Assembly (NCBI GenBank): GCA_026261815.1
Contig: JAMPIT010000059.1
Location: 18,834,001-18,898,000 of the forward strand
Source of the DNA: Monarcha castaneiventris obscurior
Taxonomy: Eukaryota > Chordata > Aves > Passeriformes > Monarchidae
Direction: 5' to 3'
Length of the DNA: 64,000 nt
The notes under the pieces are model-generated. The model searched no databases, was not told where the DNA came from, and saw only the letters and a program-made list of their open reading frames with translations. A program made the position numbers and the translations under genes. The stretch's first letter is position 1; each line of letters begins with the position of its first letter. Positions 1 through 14,414 of this stretch are shown in pieces.

Positions 1-135
1 GCAGTTCTGCAGCCATTATCTCCAGTGAGCTCTGTCAGCCAATTGAGGATGGGTTAGAGTAACTTAAGATACTATGGTGCTTTTTCTTGCAAATCTGACA
101 AGGGTAATAATGCAGCCACAAAGCCTGAGAAACCA
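1..135. other. No feature seen at left edge
   Basis: Short AT-leaning sequence beside the LTR. It may be flanking host DNA or a little internal retroviral leader. No motif decides between these. Confidence 0.4.
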
Positions 136-533
136 TGATGACTGAGATAGATGCCTTAAAAGGCCCCCCAGAAACAGAGACTAGACAAGATAAGGGAATA
201 AAGATAGGTATTTATTTGAAGGGCCTTCAAGGTACACCCTGGGGGAGCCAGAGGCTGCTGCCAAGATGGACCCCAAGATGGATGACAGGTCATGAGTTCT
301 TCACACTTTTATAGGTTTGGTTCATTTGCATATCACGGTTAATTCTCCAATTAAAGCTTCAGTTTAATGATGTAACTCCCCTCAGCTTGCTCCCCCCTTA
401 GAGTCTTTGGTTTACACATTTTGGGCCTAGAACAGCCTGGGTGTCCTTGAAGACAAAGCCTGGAGAGGCTTTGTTATGTCTACCTAGCACGGGAGAACAG
501 AAATTACAGGCTACAAGGAACTTCAGCGTTACA
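136..533 (-). mobile_element. Retroviral LTR (solo or partial), minus strand
   Basis: Read on the minus strand, this block has the layout of an endogenous-retrovirus LTR. It opens with a TGTAACGC-type end (reverse complement at 526-533), has a TATAAAAG box (complement at 306-313) and an AATAAA signal about 95 bases further on (complement at 211-216), followed by a short U5-like stretch. The spacing from TATA box to poly(A) signal is typical of an LTR promoter and R region. The U5 boundary is uncertain: TG dinucleotides at 136 and 152 are both possible, and I could not find a convincing target-site duplication for either. No gag, pol or env sequence adjoins it, so it is either a solo LTR or the edge of a degraded provirus. 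The class cannot be set from the sequence alone. Confidence 0.7.
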
Positions 534-3500
534 ATCTAAGCAGTATAGAATTTGAAAAATATAAAAGTTAAAACTTGGGGTTTATCTTGTAGTTATTTAG
601 CATTGCTACCACTAGAATTTTCTGGTGTGTTTACTAATAACTAGGATTAATAATCTTTTTTATATTACTCTGACATCAGAATACTGATACATTTATAGAA
701 GAAACTGAAAATCCAATAGACTGATGTTACAAGGCGTGACAAGAAAGGCACCAGAGGTTTTTGGGTTAATACCCTGTTGTTGCAAATTAATCATGCTCTG
801 TCTAAATCCTCTTGAAGTTAATTTTTACATCTATATCCTTCTACTACTGTTCAGAGTTCCTCAGTTTTGAACAGCAAGAGATTGCAAATTCCTTCTTCTA
901 AACACAATTCCATTCCCAGAAATCTGTTTTCCAAAGCCTACCATCGTGCAGTTCTCACCCTCTTCTACTTGAGTGTAATGATACCTATACAGTTTTACTA
1001 ACTGCCTCTGTCAGTCATATTTCCCTATGGTAATTTTGGAACACACTGTTTAGTTTTGGACATGGTTTAAAAAGGCTATAGTTTTCAAAGTTTTATTTTC
1101 ATAGATTCCTACATATTTTCTGAGAAGGATAGCTGAGTACAGCAGAGATGCAAACCAGTGACCTCTGCTGAGAGGAAAAACAAAGAGAAATAAGTTCCTG
1201 ATATACCTGGAGAGGCTCATCAGTGTGTGTATATATCTTTGGTCCACTCACCGTGTTCATCTCTTTTTGTCTGCTGGAGTTGTCTTGGAGAATTTACTTG
1301 ATTCATTGGAGGTATAGAGGGAAGATGCAGTATTGAGTAGGACAACTAAGGACAGAAATGCTTGTGTCTTGCTGTTCATGGTACAAAAGGATAAAAAAAA
1401 AATAGTTTCTGTAAAAGCCTTCTTTCAAGCATTAGTTTTGCCTTCCCCATGAAACCTTACCTAAATGGTAAGATAAAAAGATAGTGCATCACTGGTAATG
1501 TTTACTTTTGTTGTTTTCTTTTTTCTGTAATAAAGATGAGTTAGAATGAGCAGTCTTCTGCTGTTCCTGAACCATGCTTGGAGTAATTTGTCTTCTGAGG
1601 TTTGTGACTAATGGCTTAAACATGACAATATTCACAAGTGTTTATTTCCATTTTGCAGATTTATAAGGGAACTAAATCTGTTCTATGTAAACAAAGCAAG
1701 ATGAAATCCATGTTTATGATCTATGTATAAAAAGTGTAAGGAGAAGGAAAAAAAAAGGAAAGAAAGCTAATAAAATTGTCTTAGGGCCATAGCACTTTCA
1801 CTTTGAAAACAGACATAAAGCCTGAAAGTTAAAAGCTTGCCTCAGGCATACTTCAGAATATCATCAGGCAAATTCAGAAGCTGGAAGCCTCAGTCCTGGA
1901 CTTTTTTGATATGTGGAGTCAGTCTAATATGGCAGCAGTGTCCTCTTTCCCAACAAAGTAAGTCGTATTGAATACAGGTTAAGTGAGAATAGTGTCTATT
2001 TTCATGCATCTTGAGCTTTACCAAGATAGCAATGAAAGCTTAAATAAGGAAGTTCAGAGTAAGAGCACTAGCAGAACATTAGCAGAACATGAACTGAGGA
2101 AACACAGCCACCACTCATCACTGTTTCAGCTGATTTAGTCATTAAGTATAAAGAAAATATTAAATTATTAAAAAAAAAACAAAACTTTTGGAACAACAAC
2201 AGAGACACAAGTATTCCCGAATAATTTTGGAATGTTCAGCATGAATGTATATTTTATACTTTAAGAAAGTCATCCCAGCTTTAAAAATCACAGAAGTAAT
2301 AATACTTAATGCTTAGGGTTAGCTTTATACAAACTGATTGCACAGTATAAAACATATACCAGCACCTCCTTTTAATTTTCCACCACTCTTTCAAGATTTG
2401 TGTTGGTGTCCATTTCCTAAACTGTAATGTAAATGAATAAAAGTACCTTTTACCTTGAATTTAAATTATGTTGGTTATTTTTTAATTAAACAAGAGAATA
2501 GCAAATATTCCTTATCTCTTCAAAATATAAGCCAGCAAGCTTTTTTCTATGGAATAAGTGTCTCCCATTTCCAGCCATGAATACAAATTTTGGGCTGTAT
2601 TCTATTAATGCATTGACAGTACAATTTCAAATGAATGTATACTTCGGAAAGTAAGAGAATTTTTGCTCTGAATGATAGGGGAAAGAAGTGCAGTGTCCTT
2701 GAAATAGCAAGTGCTAGTCATTGGAGTAGGTGAAATCCCAGATGGGAATACTAGAGGATCTGTTTCATTTTGCCTCTGAACAGTCACTATATTGAAATCA
2801 AATGCAGTAATTGATCATGTTGATTACAAGTAAATATTTGATCAATCTAAACTGATTGATCTGCTGAACTATGAAAATAGGTCAAAGCAGAATGTAGCCG
2901 AAGTTTCCTTTCACAAATCTAACACACTGAGTAGCCGTTTCTTAATACATCCTGAAGACTTAAAAACATATTTGGTCCATTTTCTTTATATTGCATCACA
3001 AACTAAATTCTAACAGTTCTTTAGCAGAAAAATAATAGCAGTGAATTAACCTTATGTAAGTTGTGAAGCTGAATGAGAAGATAATGTCTTCTGTCCTCCA
3101 CAGAGAAAACCTCTGCATGTTAACACTAGTTGTGATTTTTCTCTTCGAGCATAATATAATTAATTTCACAATTGTTTTCTTCATCTTATTAATAACAGTG
3201 CAGATAATTGGTGTTTGTTCTTGTTTATAAAGTTCAAAAATGAATATATTATCCTTATGAGAGAAAGGTAGCGTTATAACAAATTGACTCAGAATGAGAG
3301 CTGTAACAGCATTAGAAAATGGTAGTTTTATTCTTTTAAAGAAGTGGGAGGAAATAATGACTTTTGTTACTGTTCTTGGCTAGAGGTCTGGTGGTTAAAA
3401 GCATTTTGTGTTTGTTTCCTATAGAATTCATTATCAGATCTTCGCAATCTTAAATTAATCTCCATAAGCCTGATGATAATTACTGTGGCAGGTTTGTGGG

Positions 3501-5187
3501 TGTAGAGAAAATGAGGCAGAGCACTTGATCCTGCTTCCATGGTTGCTAGGGGAAGAATCTCATTGTCCCTAGAATGTGATTCTGTGAAAGCAAAACTGTG
3601 CATAATTGCATTTTAATGACAGTGCAAGCAAGCAGCTCACCTGAAGGTACTGGAAGGGTTGTAGCTGTCCGTTCTCTGTTTCATGTAGCCCCTCCTGATG
3701 GAGGTCAGCCAGCTCCAACACTTATTGCTACACAGCCTCTACAGCTCTTTGGTGGCTGTTCCTACTAGTGCTTAAAAAACCCCAAGCAAACAAGAAAACA
3801 AAACAAACAAACAAAACCACAGGACCCCCAAAAAAGGAGCAAAAAGCCCCTATACTTGTTCCCTGCTGACCACTGCTTGGGGAAAAAAGTCCCATGTATA
3901 TTCCCTGATGGACACTGCTTGTTTGAAAAGATTTTAATGGAAACACCAGCATATCATGGATACTGTCAATGGATACTGCAGCAGGAGTAGTTATGTGTAG
4001 TTACTGGCTTTGAGTGAATAAATATCAATTTGCATGCCCATTATGAGGTTTTGCAAGCATAATGTGTGCAAAAGCATTTATGTCAGGCACAGTGAGTAAG
4101 CCTATAAATCTTGAAAGCAAATGTTAAGAACAAAGACATGTTTGAAGTTCTGAGTACGTAGGGAAACAGGTTGCTTAATGAGAAGCACAGGGCTTGAATG
4201 CTTGCAACACTATTTCCTTTAGGTTTTTGTTCTGCTGTTGTCACAGTGTTTGAACTTTTCAGATGGTATCCTAAGTGAAATAGCTGCCATTTCTAACAGA
4301 ACTGTTTTCCCTTTCTTTCATCTCACTCTTGGAAGGAAGAAGGGGGATTAGCTGTGCATTTTAACATTTTTTTTATCTGTTACTGAACATGAGCAAGCCA
4401 GTTCCTCCATGATACAGTTTGTGGATATTCAATTAACCTTCCTTCCCAGGTGATCATTTCTGTCCCTGTGCTGTGCCCTCCACTCCCAAGGCAGAACTGT
4501 TCGTGGGGCTGTAATATGATCTGAAGGAGAGAAAAAGTGTGGGTTAAAAAGGAAAAATACTTTTTATATGTAGATTAGTTTCCATATTTCATAATGGTGA
4601 CTTCTCCTACTCCACAGATACGTGAATATAACTGAGGGACAAGAAACTATTTGACAAAGCACATGTTTCTGTCAGAGGTGGTTTCACTCTTAAATGTTTG
4701 TTTCACTGTCATCTTGCAGAAGGAGTTGCCAGGGTTCTGCATACCCATGCTCTGAGGCCACCATGACTGTACACAAACAAGGGGATACCCAACCACCACT
4801 TTTTCAATAAATAGACTTCTGATAAAAACATATGAATGCAGACAAAAATAATCTTATATTTACCTTAAAGTTTAATAAGGATTTGCAGCCATCGAACCTA
4901 TATGAAAAAAAATGTCTGAATATAGCAACATATAAATATTATACAGCTTGTGTTTAAAGAAAAAAAAATTGGCAGCTGAATTAATTGCTGTCACTTTTAT
5001 CAAGCTGAATTTGGCAGACCATCTGAGAAATTACAGTGAACAATAAGTATTATAATGAAAACATGGGTAAGGATTATTGTAATATTCTAATTAAAAATAC
5101 GTGATGGCATTGTAACATTTCTAGAATAAAAGCCTACTGTAAAATGGAAAACATGGCAAAATTCTTTGGACTAAACATAGTAGAGTC

Positions 5188-5201
5188 TTTTTTTTTTTTT
5201 T
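5188..5201. repeat. Poly(T) tract
   Basis: Fourteen uninterrupted T residues. It could be the reverse-strand poly(A) tail of a retrocopy, but no retrocopy body is recognisable on its 3' side, so it is listed only as a homopolymer. Confidence 0.9.
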
Positions 5202-5425
5202 AATAGACTTGCCCAGAGCATAATAGCTGGTTTAATTAAATTCTGTAACATATATAACCATAATAATTTCAAGCTGAGAAACAAAACTTAAGTGTAATAA
5301 ATCATTTATTCAACTAGATATGTTTGAAATGTGAAAGTACAGCTTGCTTGTAAAAAGACAGAAATCATGTCATAATAGTTTTAGGTGACTAAATATCCTA
5401 CTTATTGTTAAGGATCTCTTGAGAC

Positions 5426-5477
5426 TTAAGAATTCTTAGCACTCTGAAAGAAATTAGAATTCTAAGCACTTTGAAAG
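5426..5477. repeat. Imperfect 25-bp direct repeat
   Basis: Two neighbouring units, 5426-5450 and 5453-5477, share the pattern GAATTCT(T)AGCACTCTGAAAG with few differences, and both carry an EcoRI-like GAATTC core. They look like a local tandem duplication that has since diverged. Confidence 0.75.
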
Positions 5478-8400
5478 TCTTAAGCGAAGATCGTGTAAGT
5501 GTGCAAGGATCTTACATTCACTGTGATGTGTTTCACAAACAAACAATGCAGTATTCAGAAACCTGAACAATAAACTTCCTACAAATATATGAATTGATGA
5601 AAAAGTAAAATGGCCATCAGTAAATTTTCTTACTTTTGGCTAAGAATTTTCAGGTTAAAGCAAATCAATATGTGCAGTAAGATGCCAGTGCATCATGAAG
5701 GATCCTGGAACTGTTCATAGGGCAAGAGTGGAAACATCTGAGAAATCTCGTATAGTCATTGGGCTGTTCTTCCTTGTCTGGTGGGATACTATCGAGAAAA
5801 CAGACAAGTGACATGTTAACTATTTCAGCTCACATTCTTGCTAGATAACACATTTTGTTGAAGAGTTCTCCATTGATTTAATCTTCCTTTTTTCCATATA
5901 TTTGCAGTCTTCAAAGAAAATGACAGACTAAATTAAGCAGATTGTCTCTCACGTGGCCAAAGCAGGTAGCATTTCCTATTAAATACCATTGTCTACACCA
6001 CAAATATTTAATTTTTTTCAGGCCCTAGATATCAGCTTTGAATTGATATTAGGTATTTTTGAGTTTTCACCTTAACATTTCCCATCCCTCAGCTCTTTTT
6101 TTAGCTCTTGCTCTGTATCTGATAAACTGTAAAATACTGCAGAAGGCTACATGAAAGCACAAGTGAGTATATGACATTTGACCTAAGTCCTGCAACTATT
6201 GTTAAAAAGTCAGGGCTGTGATGTGGCTGTTCCATTGTGTTTTCCACAGTTCATTTGGCCTCATGACATGTTCAAATTGAGCAAACTCTTCCTGAAGTGT
6301 CACTCTTGCTTCCTTGAAACCACCGGCAGCCAGGCTAATAGTAGTTAGTATCTCCCTTCACATTTGGGAAATAGATAGCAGGGGATACTTTTAGAGATAA
6401 GGAGCTTCTGGAAATAAGCTCCATATCATCCCAATGTCAGGCCTCAGCTGGTCAGGTAACTCAGGGTATGCTATAGCTGGGAGTAGATGTGTTTCCTTGA
6501 TGGGAAACAGAATGAAGGCAGATGAGTTTTCTCTCCAAGTCTTTCAAAACTTTTCAAGGAACTGTAGAGGTGACCCAATGCTTTCAGTGCCTTCCTGTCT
6601 CCCTTGATATGATTAACCACCATTCCAAAGTTCTGTGAATCTCATGAGCTCCCTATTTTCAGGATCTGAGAGGTGTTTTTTGTTTCCTAATGGAGCTGAT
6701 GTTAATACTTTCTAACAAAGCAATACTTGTACTGTTGGTTTCTGTGTTCTGTTTACTTCAAGTAGATGATACATAGGCCAATCTCAGGGGTATCTGAGAT
6801 GAAGCTGGGGAACTCTGTATCTTTCAGGGAAAATAAAGGAGACTTGGAGATTTGGTGGTGGCAAAAGCATACAGAACTCATCCAACCCCTGTGGAATAAG
6901 CCACAGAAAACCTGTCCCATAGCACTGATTATATTACAGAAGCTCTGTAGCTTCTCTCTAGGTTCAGTAAATTGCCTGGCATCTGAGAAGACAAAGTGTG
7001 AAGTCAGTCCCCATTGCTGTGCTAAGAAAACTATTCAAGCTTCCTTCTGTTCATTTTTCCCTTCTAGGTATCTGATCAACGGAAGAATGACTGTAACATG
7101 AGAAAATCCACTTCCAATATCCAGAGCTGCATGTGAGCTATTACTGAATTCATAATAGCTGTCTCTCACACTGCCCATGCAGTCCCAGTCATTACTTAAT
7201 GCTGGATTAAAAATATGATTATAGATCTGGAATTTGGATAGCTCCTATAGAGACTACTAAAAGTCTGAATTGATCTGTACCATTGCAGCACTAAGCTAAA
7301 CAGTGCATATTCACAAAGATTTTTTCACAAGAAAATCACATATGCTCATGTTAAAGGGTCACAAGGTGTTTCAAGGGACAATATCTGCTTTAAATGTGAT
7401 CTCAAATAATGTAGGTAGGTATCTGACAACTCAAAAAAAACCCCTCCAAACACAATATTGCACATATTTAAGGTTATGAATTTAACTAAAATAATGCTTC
7501 TTGTTTCTGATCCATTATGTTAACACATTTTATTAAATTGTTTTTTAAATTTCTGTGTTTATGTTTTCAGCTTGAGTATATATTTCAAAATCACTGTTTC
7601 TACACAATTATTTGTAGATTTTCTCTTAATATCTCCCTCATTTTAAACATCAATATTTGTATTTCTAAGAGTATGCATGGCTATAAAGGAAACTATACTG
7701 CTTAGGGTAATGATAGGTTCCTGTTTTCCAAATTGCTTTTCCCATGACAAAACCATTACTGAAGAATTTGTATTGCTGCTTTCTGTACAGAAACAAATTG
7801 TACTCGTGTCAGGAATATGCATAAGTGCCTTTTTTCTCTTTGTATACAAAATGAGTAGGTTTTTCATTTTCTATTTATAATCCTTAACAGCAAAACCACT
7901 TTCATGTTAGTGCCTTGATGCAGCAAGGAAACCAGTGGTGAACCAAACATATTAGGATTTTCCAAGCACCCACCTGACTCAGGGACTTTAGATATGCAAA
8001 ACCTTCTCCAAGGAGAGATGAATGTTACCCTGTGGTTTCTACTGGTTTTACTGCTAAAGTTTAATATTTTTGTTCAATCTCTACCTTGAGAAAAGGAAAT
8101 GAAAATTAAGTGTTAAAACCACATTGTAATTCAACAAAAGTTCCACATCTGACTTGTATTCTTGCCTTTCAAAAATTGCAGTCAAGTATTACAAAGCACA
8201 AAACTCCTCCTGAGTGAGACTTACACTCCTGGAATTCCACAGGAACTTAACCTAAACTGTGATGTGACATCATGTTTACATAAATCATGTTTTCAGTGAC
8301 TTTGATGTAGAATTAAATGTAACCTCAAAACTTGAGAAAGTTAAAATGTTTCAAACCATTAAGATCATAACCCCTCTAAAAAATGAAGTAAATAAATTTC

Positions 8401-8904
8401 CTAAGCATAGACTACAGAGGTGGCTTAAGCCATAGATGGCAGTTGTTGACTGATCTGAATTTTGAGAAGTAACATATCCTGTTTCTGCAAAACTCAGGTT
8501 TTTGACAGCTGCTTAGTATCTTCCTGGTACAATAGTTTGGAAGATCTCAGTGGCAATCAGTTTGCAAAGATCAGTGATGTTTGGGGTGACTCTTGAGGGA
8601 TGTTTACGGGTCTTTCTCTTTCCAATTCCTCACAGACTCCAAGGAAATTAAACTTCTTGGGCTCTGGAACCTGTTCACTCAGGGGTTCAGCATAGGCAGA
8701 TGAGAGAATACCCTGTCCTTTTGCAGGACCGAAAAAGCAATACAAAGCTGGTCAGTACTAGGATGCAGAAATTAGGATTGTGGTTGCACACACTGATGAA
8801 CCACACCACAAGGATGAGCTAGAAAGGGAGGGTGAGGAGAATGTTGGGTTAAGGAAGGAGAGGAGAAGAAGCTGAGACATGACATAATAAGAATTAGCTG
8901 AATG

Positions 8905-9873
8905 GTGCAACCAGAGGGCAGTAGTCAATGCCTTAATGACCTGATGATCAGTAGCAAGAGGTTCCCTGCAGGGATCCATACTGGGACCAGTACTGGTTAA
9001 TATCTTCATCAATGGCATTGACAGTAGGGTTGGGCACATCAGCAAGTTTTCAGATGACCCCGAGCTGAGCGGTGCAGCTGACACACCTGAAGGATGGGAT
9101 GCCATCCACAGGGACCTGGACAGGCTCAAGAAGTGGGCACACGTGAACATCATGAGGTTCAACAAGGCCAAGTGCAACAGGCTGAACCTGGGTCAAGGGA
9201 ACCTCCAGTATCAACACAGGCTGGGGGATGAGGAGATTGAGAGCAGCCCTGACAAGAAGGACTTGGGGGTGCTGGTGGACATGATCTGTCAGTGTGTGCT
9301 TGCAATCCATAAATCCAACTGTATCCTGGGCTGCATCCAAAGCAGTGTGGCCAGCAGGGTGAGGGAGAAGATTCTGCCGCTCTACTCCACTCTGGTGAGA
9401 CCCCACCTGCAGTGCTGCATCCAGCTCTGGGGGCCCCAGCACAGGAAGGTCATAGAACTGTTGGAGTGAATCCAGAGGAGGATGGAACACTTCTCCTATG
9501 AAGACAGGCTGAGAGAATTGGGATTATTCAGACTAGAGAAAAAAAGGCTCCAGGGAGACCTTCCAGTACCTAAAACGGACATACAAGAAAGATGGGGAGA
9601 GACTTTTCAGCAGGATCTGTTCTGACAGGGCAAGGGGTAATTGTTTTAAATTAAAAGAGTGAGCATTCAGACTATGTAGAAGTAAGACATTTTTTACAAT
9701 AAGGATGGTGAAATGATTCCCCAGAAAGGTGGTGGATGCTCCTGGAAATATTTGAGGTCAAGTTGGATGGGGCTCTGAGTAACCTAATTTGGTCAAAGAT
9801 GTCACTGCTCTTTGCAGGTGGTTGGACTAGATGACCTTTAAGGGTCATTTTCAACCCAAACTAATCTATGACT
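8905..9873 (+). mobile_element. CR1 LINE, 5'-truncated 3' end
   Basis: This is the 3' part of an avian CR1 retrotransposon in plus orientation. The recognisable body starts just before the GGGATCC segment near 8970 and runs through the end of the ORF2 reverse-transcriptase/C-terminal region to the 3' untranslated tail ending near 9873. A reading frame is still open at 9143-9469 (108 codons) and contains the characteristic stretches [19 protein letters not shown] and RPHLQCCIQLW of the CR1 ORF2 C-terminus. A stop at the end of that frame and frameshifts after it show the copy is dead. The 5' truncation is normal for LINE insertion by target-primed reverse transcription. Its sequence between about 9050 and 9260 is nearly the same as the CR1 copy at 39258-39450, so both belong to one subfamily. 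Confidence 0.93.
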
Positions 9874-10173
9874 GATCTTTGAGGGCCTGCAGGAGGGGGA
9901 AATCCACTGACCAGATCTTTTCCTTGCCTGTGCTGAACACCAGCTCTGATCATGCCTTTATAACAAGGTGGTATTTTCAGTATTACTGAAATTTATGTCT
10001 GAAGTCAGAAACAAGTTTTATGCCTGAAACTCCGCTGTCATCAGACTGAGTGAAAAGTTGTGCCAGTACATTAACATTTTAAAAAATGAAGGTGAGGGAA
10101 ATCAGTATATCCAGACAAGTGGGGTATACATCCAGCCATGCCTTCTATGAAATTTTGCTGTGATAAAAGGCAA

Positions 10174-10222
10174 TTTTTTTTTTTTAGCTGCTTTGCCTAC
10201 CCTACCTTTTTTTTTTTTTTTT
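10174..10222. repeat. Two neighbouring poly(T) tracts
   Basis: A 12-base T run (10174-10185) and a 16-base T run (10207-10222) are separated by about 20 bases. These homopolymers may be length-variable. No retrocopy was recognised beside them. Confidence 0.9.
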
Positions 10223-13200
10223 CCCAGAGAATATGGAATTCACTGTTACTCTGAAAGGCTGATTACCTAGTCGTGAAGCATTGTCAGAAAGGTGGGAGGG
10301 AAATGTATGACTGTGGTGCTTAATTGGACAAAATTACTTTTTTTGCAAAAGAAAACCTACTGTAACTAATGAGCACTAAAACAATAATACTTCTGAAACA
10401 CTGTGCTTTGTGAATGAAGAAAAAAGACAGACTCTTAGCAGCTGAATGAAAAAATAGAATAGAAGCAGTATTTTTTTTTTCTTGTTATGATGTAAAGATC
10501 TATCTAGTTGCATGCAAAAACCGTGATCTGATTGTGACCTCAAGGTCAAGTTCAGTAAGGCTTACCTTCACAGGACTGGCCGAGCAGTCAGTTTGTCACC
10601 TGAGACTGCTGTACAACAATGGTCTTTGATCCTCAGATATTTCTCATATTTTATGTCTAAAATCATTATGCATCTGGCTTATTTAGTGCTATTATGGATA
10701 GAGAATTATTTTGCATTATATTATGAGATTTTTAAACTTCATGGGCCTTTTTGCATGTGATGCCCTGATAAAATTTTAAAAAAACCCTGTTTTTGGCAGA
10801 AAAACAAATTTTCCCCAAGGATTATTTTTCACAAAAAAATTGCTCTTTCTGTAAGAAAAGGTTTCTTCTGGAAAAAAAAATCCAAGACTGAAAACAATTT
10901 TGTTTTTCACTTTCACATCCACAGATCCATAAACATCTGTGCCAGAAAAATTTTGCAGCTTATAATGCCAACGTGATGCTATTTTGTTGCTCTTCCGTAA
11001 GCCAACTTTCCCAATATCTGTAAAATATACTTCTCCCTGCCTTGCACCATGAAATAATTGTCAATGCAGTGTTGAAATATCTGTCTATATGCACATACAT
11101 ATAAACTCCAAAGTCTATTATCTTGTAAATATGACTGAAAAGGAAAAGAAAAAACCCTGTCCACCATCTCCTGTTTAAAAAAAAATCTAATATATTGGGG
11201 TTTTTAGCCTTATCCATGTGGAGAATATGAGTGTAAAAGGAAAAAGGAACTTTTTATTTATACAAAACATGCAATGAATGTGAAACCTCTAGAAATTTAA
11301 GGAAATGGTTGGGTTTATTTTGCTGGTGAATGATATGTTTTTGCTTCAGGAATTACTCGCATCTCATTGGTAAACCTGGGAGTGGATGAGTTTGACTTAG
11401 TCTACTGTCAGTTCAATGACTTTAGTAATACTTTAAAGGCTTTAATGTGACTGCACTGAACTGCACAGACTTTAATAGCAGCTTTCAAAAGCAGTGATGG
11501 GTCTGGTCTCAAGCCTGACTTGTCACTTAGGACTGGAGTTCTTGTAAACAAGTTTAGCAGATGTCGGTGTAATCACTTCATTCATATAATTCACTCTGCA
11601 GAAGTACTTGTTTCTCCTCGGGAAGGCTGAAAACAGATTATTTGTTTCTGTGTGGGCATAAAGTCATGTAGCAATCACCCATGGAAGAACACCACATCTA
11701 ACACAGCATTTGAAACACAAATTGTATTATCTTGATGATAATACAATAACAGGAAGTTTAAGATATAAATTATGCTTCTAAAATTTATTATATACTTCTT
11801 CTCTTCCATGCACTTCAGTAGGCACCCCTGGCAACTGAGGTGTTAATACTGATTCAATAGCTACTGATCAATAGTTCAGTAGCCATGTCTTAATCAGCAG
11901 AGATCAGAGGGCAATTAAAATGTATAACAAGTGTCTTCTGATTAGTTTTTTATTTATACCAAAAGTACTTTCAGCTATGGCAAAGTCAGTGGTCTGGATT
12001 AAAAAAAAAGATAAAGAAATTAGATAAGAATAACCCAGTGTTGCAGTGATTTTAGGATCTTAATGTGCTACACATTCATCTTCCTTTGTACTACAAAATC
12101 CCTCCCAACAAATATTAAAGTAAAGTAGTAAATCAGGATATTAGAGAGCTTAGCTCTTCTGCGTGGCAGTGATAGACTTTTTATTTTTTTAGCTCCTCTA
12201 TGCCTGCTTTTGAATCGCACAAAAATAACTTGGGTCTTTGTAAACAGGTATTGTAGTCTTTGTCTTTGTGCCACCCTCCAGTGCTGTAAAGGACAATTTA
12301 TGACATTTTCCCTATCTATTTTCTAACTGCATTATTTGTCTTCAGCTCCTACTTGCACTGGCCTGTTCACCAGCACTTGGGCAGAAGTATTCACAGCAGG
12401 AGACGGTTACTCCCAGGTACACAGGAGAACGGAAAGGTTCAATGAAACAGTTGCCTTAATTGTACAGTACTCAGGGAATAATGTGCCCTTGCAGCAGTAG
12501 GCAGTTAATGAAGACCTCAAAAAATGGTGCTTCTGCTTCCTTGACTGCAGGAGGTAGATATTTCACCTTCAGGAGCATCACCATCTCACTTGAGAGCCCT
12601 CATCAATGGGATAGTGCTACTGCAGCTGGCCTTTCAGGAATCAAATTGTGCCTCTGCTGAAGAGGCAAGAGAAGGGCCAAGTGCGGGATCAACATACTGG
12701 CTGTACAATGGCAGCATTCTGTAACCCAGACAGATCCCCTCCAAATGCAAATCATAATTTTACTGTTTCACTAGAGAAGAGAGAGGATAGCTGGTGAAAG
12801 GTTTTAACAGGCCTCTACTCCAGGTTATAGATGATCTTAGCCTCCCAATTACAGCTGTTGTGCTTGGGGCAACAATAGAGTAATAGTCCAGAGCTGAGCT
12901 GAAAGGGCAGCATCTTAGTATGATGGAAGGTGAGATGAAATTCCTGTTTTGAAAAGACTTTTCCATCTGAAAGACTACTTCCAGAAGATCTGGAACAAAA
13001 CATATTCTGCCAAAGATGTGCTGGATGTACAACTGGAAGAGGGTTGTACGGGTTGGATCCTATCTCATCCCAAGGGATCAACATTATTTACATTTCTTTT
13101 TGAAGGACACTGTTCACATTTCTCTCCTTCCTCTTTTCACAAAGTATTTCAGTTCAATAGTGGTTAAAGAGGAACTCAACAACATAGCTTGGAAATTCTA

Positions 13201-14217
13201 AGGTGGAGGATTGGGGTTTTTTGAGGGGGAGCGGGAGGAACTCTGTGACAACAAAATCTGCTTGAAATGCCTGAAGGTTTTGGGGGATTTCAAAGGCTGT
13301 TTTGGCAGTGTGACAGCTGTGTAACACAGACTCTGGGAGGCACTGCCAGCACAGCTTGGGTGGAAAGGTGCAGTGCTGCAAATAGCAGGCCCCTAGCATT
13401 GCTAAGGCTGAGGAACCATGGTACCCACCAGAGCCATCTCATGTCTTTTCTGACACAGAGACACTACTGGGTTATAGAACACTTGGGGCAGAACAGGGCA
13501 CTGCCATGGCACTTTGTGACCTCTTCTTCCTCGTAGTCAGTGTCCTTAAGCAAATTGAATAAATGTGGAGAGGATTCAACAGAAGAGCTGTAAGACAGGG
13601 AAACTTCATTCTGTTTCCCTCAGTATTTTCTGAGAGTCATGTCCTATCTGATTCTGAGTTAGCATTGCTGTCTTGTCAACACCTACTTAAAATGGAAAAC
13701 TTTTATTTGTGAGAACTTCCTTTCAGAAGAAAATGATAATTGGTTAGATAAATCAATCTCCTTCCCTCTTTGAATTTGGACTGTATCCTATATCTTCCAA
13801 AATTTACAAGACTCAGATGCCTCTGCAATATTTTCTTGTTCATCTTATTCCCATTTGTACTGCATTTGAATCTGCCTAACCTGTGTTCCACATAAGTACT
13901 TCATGACAGTCCTCTGGGAAAGAGGGGCTCCTTTGAAGTACAGAACAAGAAAAATAAACTTGTCTTAGAATTTCAGGGATGAGGCTTTGTGGAAAAGTGA
14001 ACTTTTCACTGAAGGTGGCTGTATGTTGCAGGTAGGGTCAGGATAATACAAATGTGAACAACAAATTTGTATCTGTAGCATTTGGAATAGCCAGCCCTGG
14101 GATTTTTCCATGTTTATAGATCCATTTTTCACTCTCCTACACTCTTGTCAGACATAATAAAACAAATCATGTTCATACACCAAAATCACACAGAAAGTAC
14201 TGCTGCTTTTGTAATCT

Positions 14218-14318
14218 GGGTTGGGTTTTTTGGTTCTTTTTTCCTGGAATAATGTGGGTTTTGTTAGTGGTGGTTGTTGGTTTGGGTTTTTTTGGCAGGG
14301 AGGGGGAGTTTTTTGGTC
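14218..14318. repeat. G/T-rich low-complexity stretch
   Basis: The top strand is almost only G and T, with repeated GGTTTT, TTGGGTTTT and GGTGGTTGTTGG blocks and a short GGGAGGGGG core. It resembles the larger G/T tract at 34140-34320. The 65-codon frame on the opposite strand is an artefact of this composition. Confidence 0.85.
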
Positions 14319-14414
14319 CAGTAATCTCGCTCCCAGAATAGCCAACTAACTAAAAGTGAAAGAAAAATTTCTACAAGAAAAGAAAGCACTTAAAAATAGC
14401 GGGTGTTAGTGATC

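Larger units (their letters stand above)
534..8904. other. AT-rich non-coding DNA, no gene seen
   Basis: About 8.4 kb with no recognisable exon or transposable element. Open frames are short and lack any known motif. The longest, at 6766-7101, has no family signature. Small items inside it are a CAAA-rich simple stretch near 3780-3830, a 14-base T run at 5188-5201 and an imperfect 25-bp direct repeat at 5426-5477. Old, unrecognisable repeats may be present. Confidence 0.6.

Noticed and set aside
6766..7101. 111-codon open frame on the plus strand
   Set aside because: No recognisable motif, no neighbouring exon-like signals, and AT-rich surroundings. Length is within what chance gives in 64 kb.
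9050..9490. 146-codon open frame on the minus strand, and 8758-9177 minus
   Set aside because: Antisense shadows of the plus-strand CR1 ORF2 region. CR1 sequence often stays open in the reverse frame.
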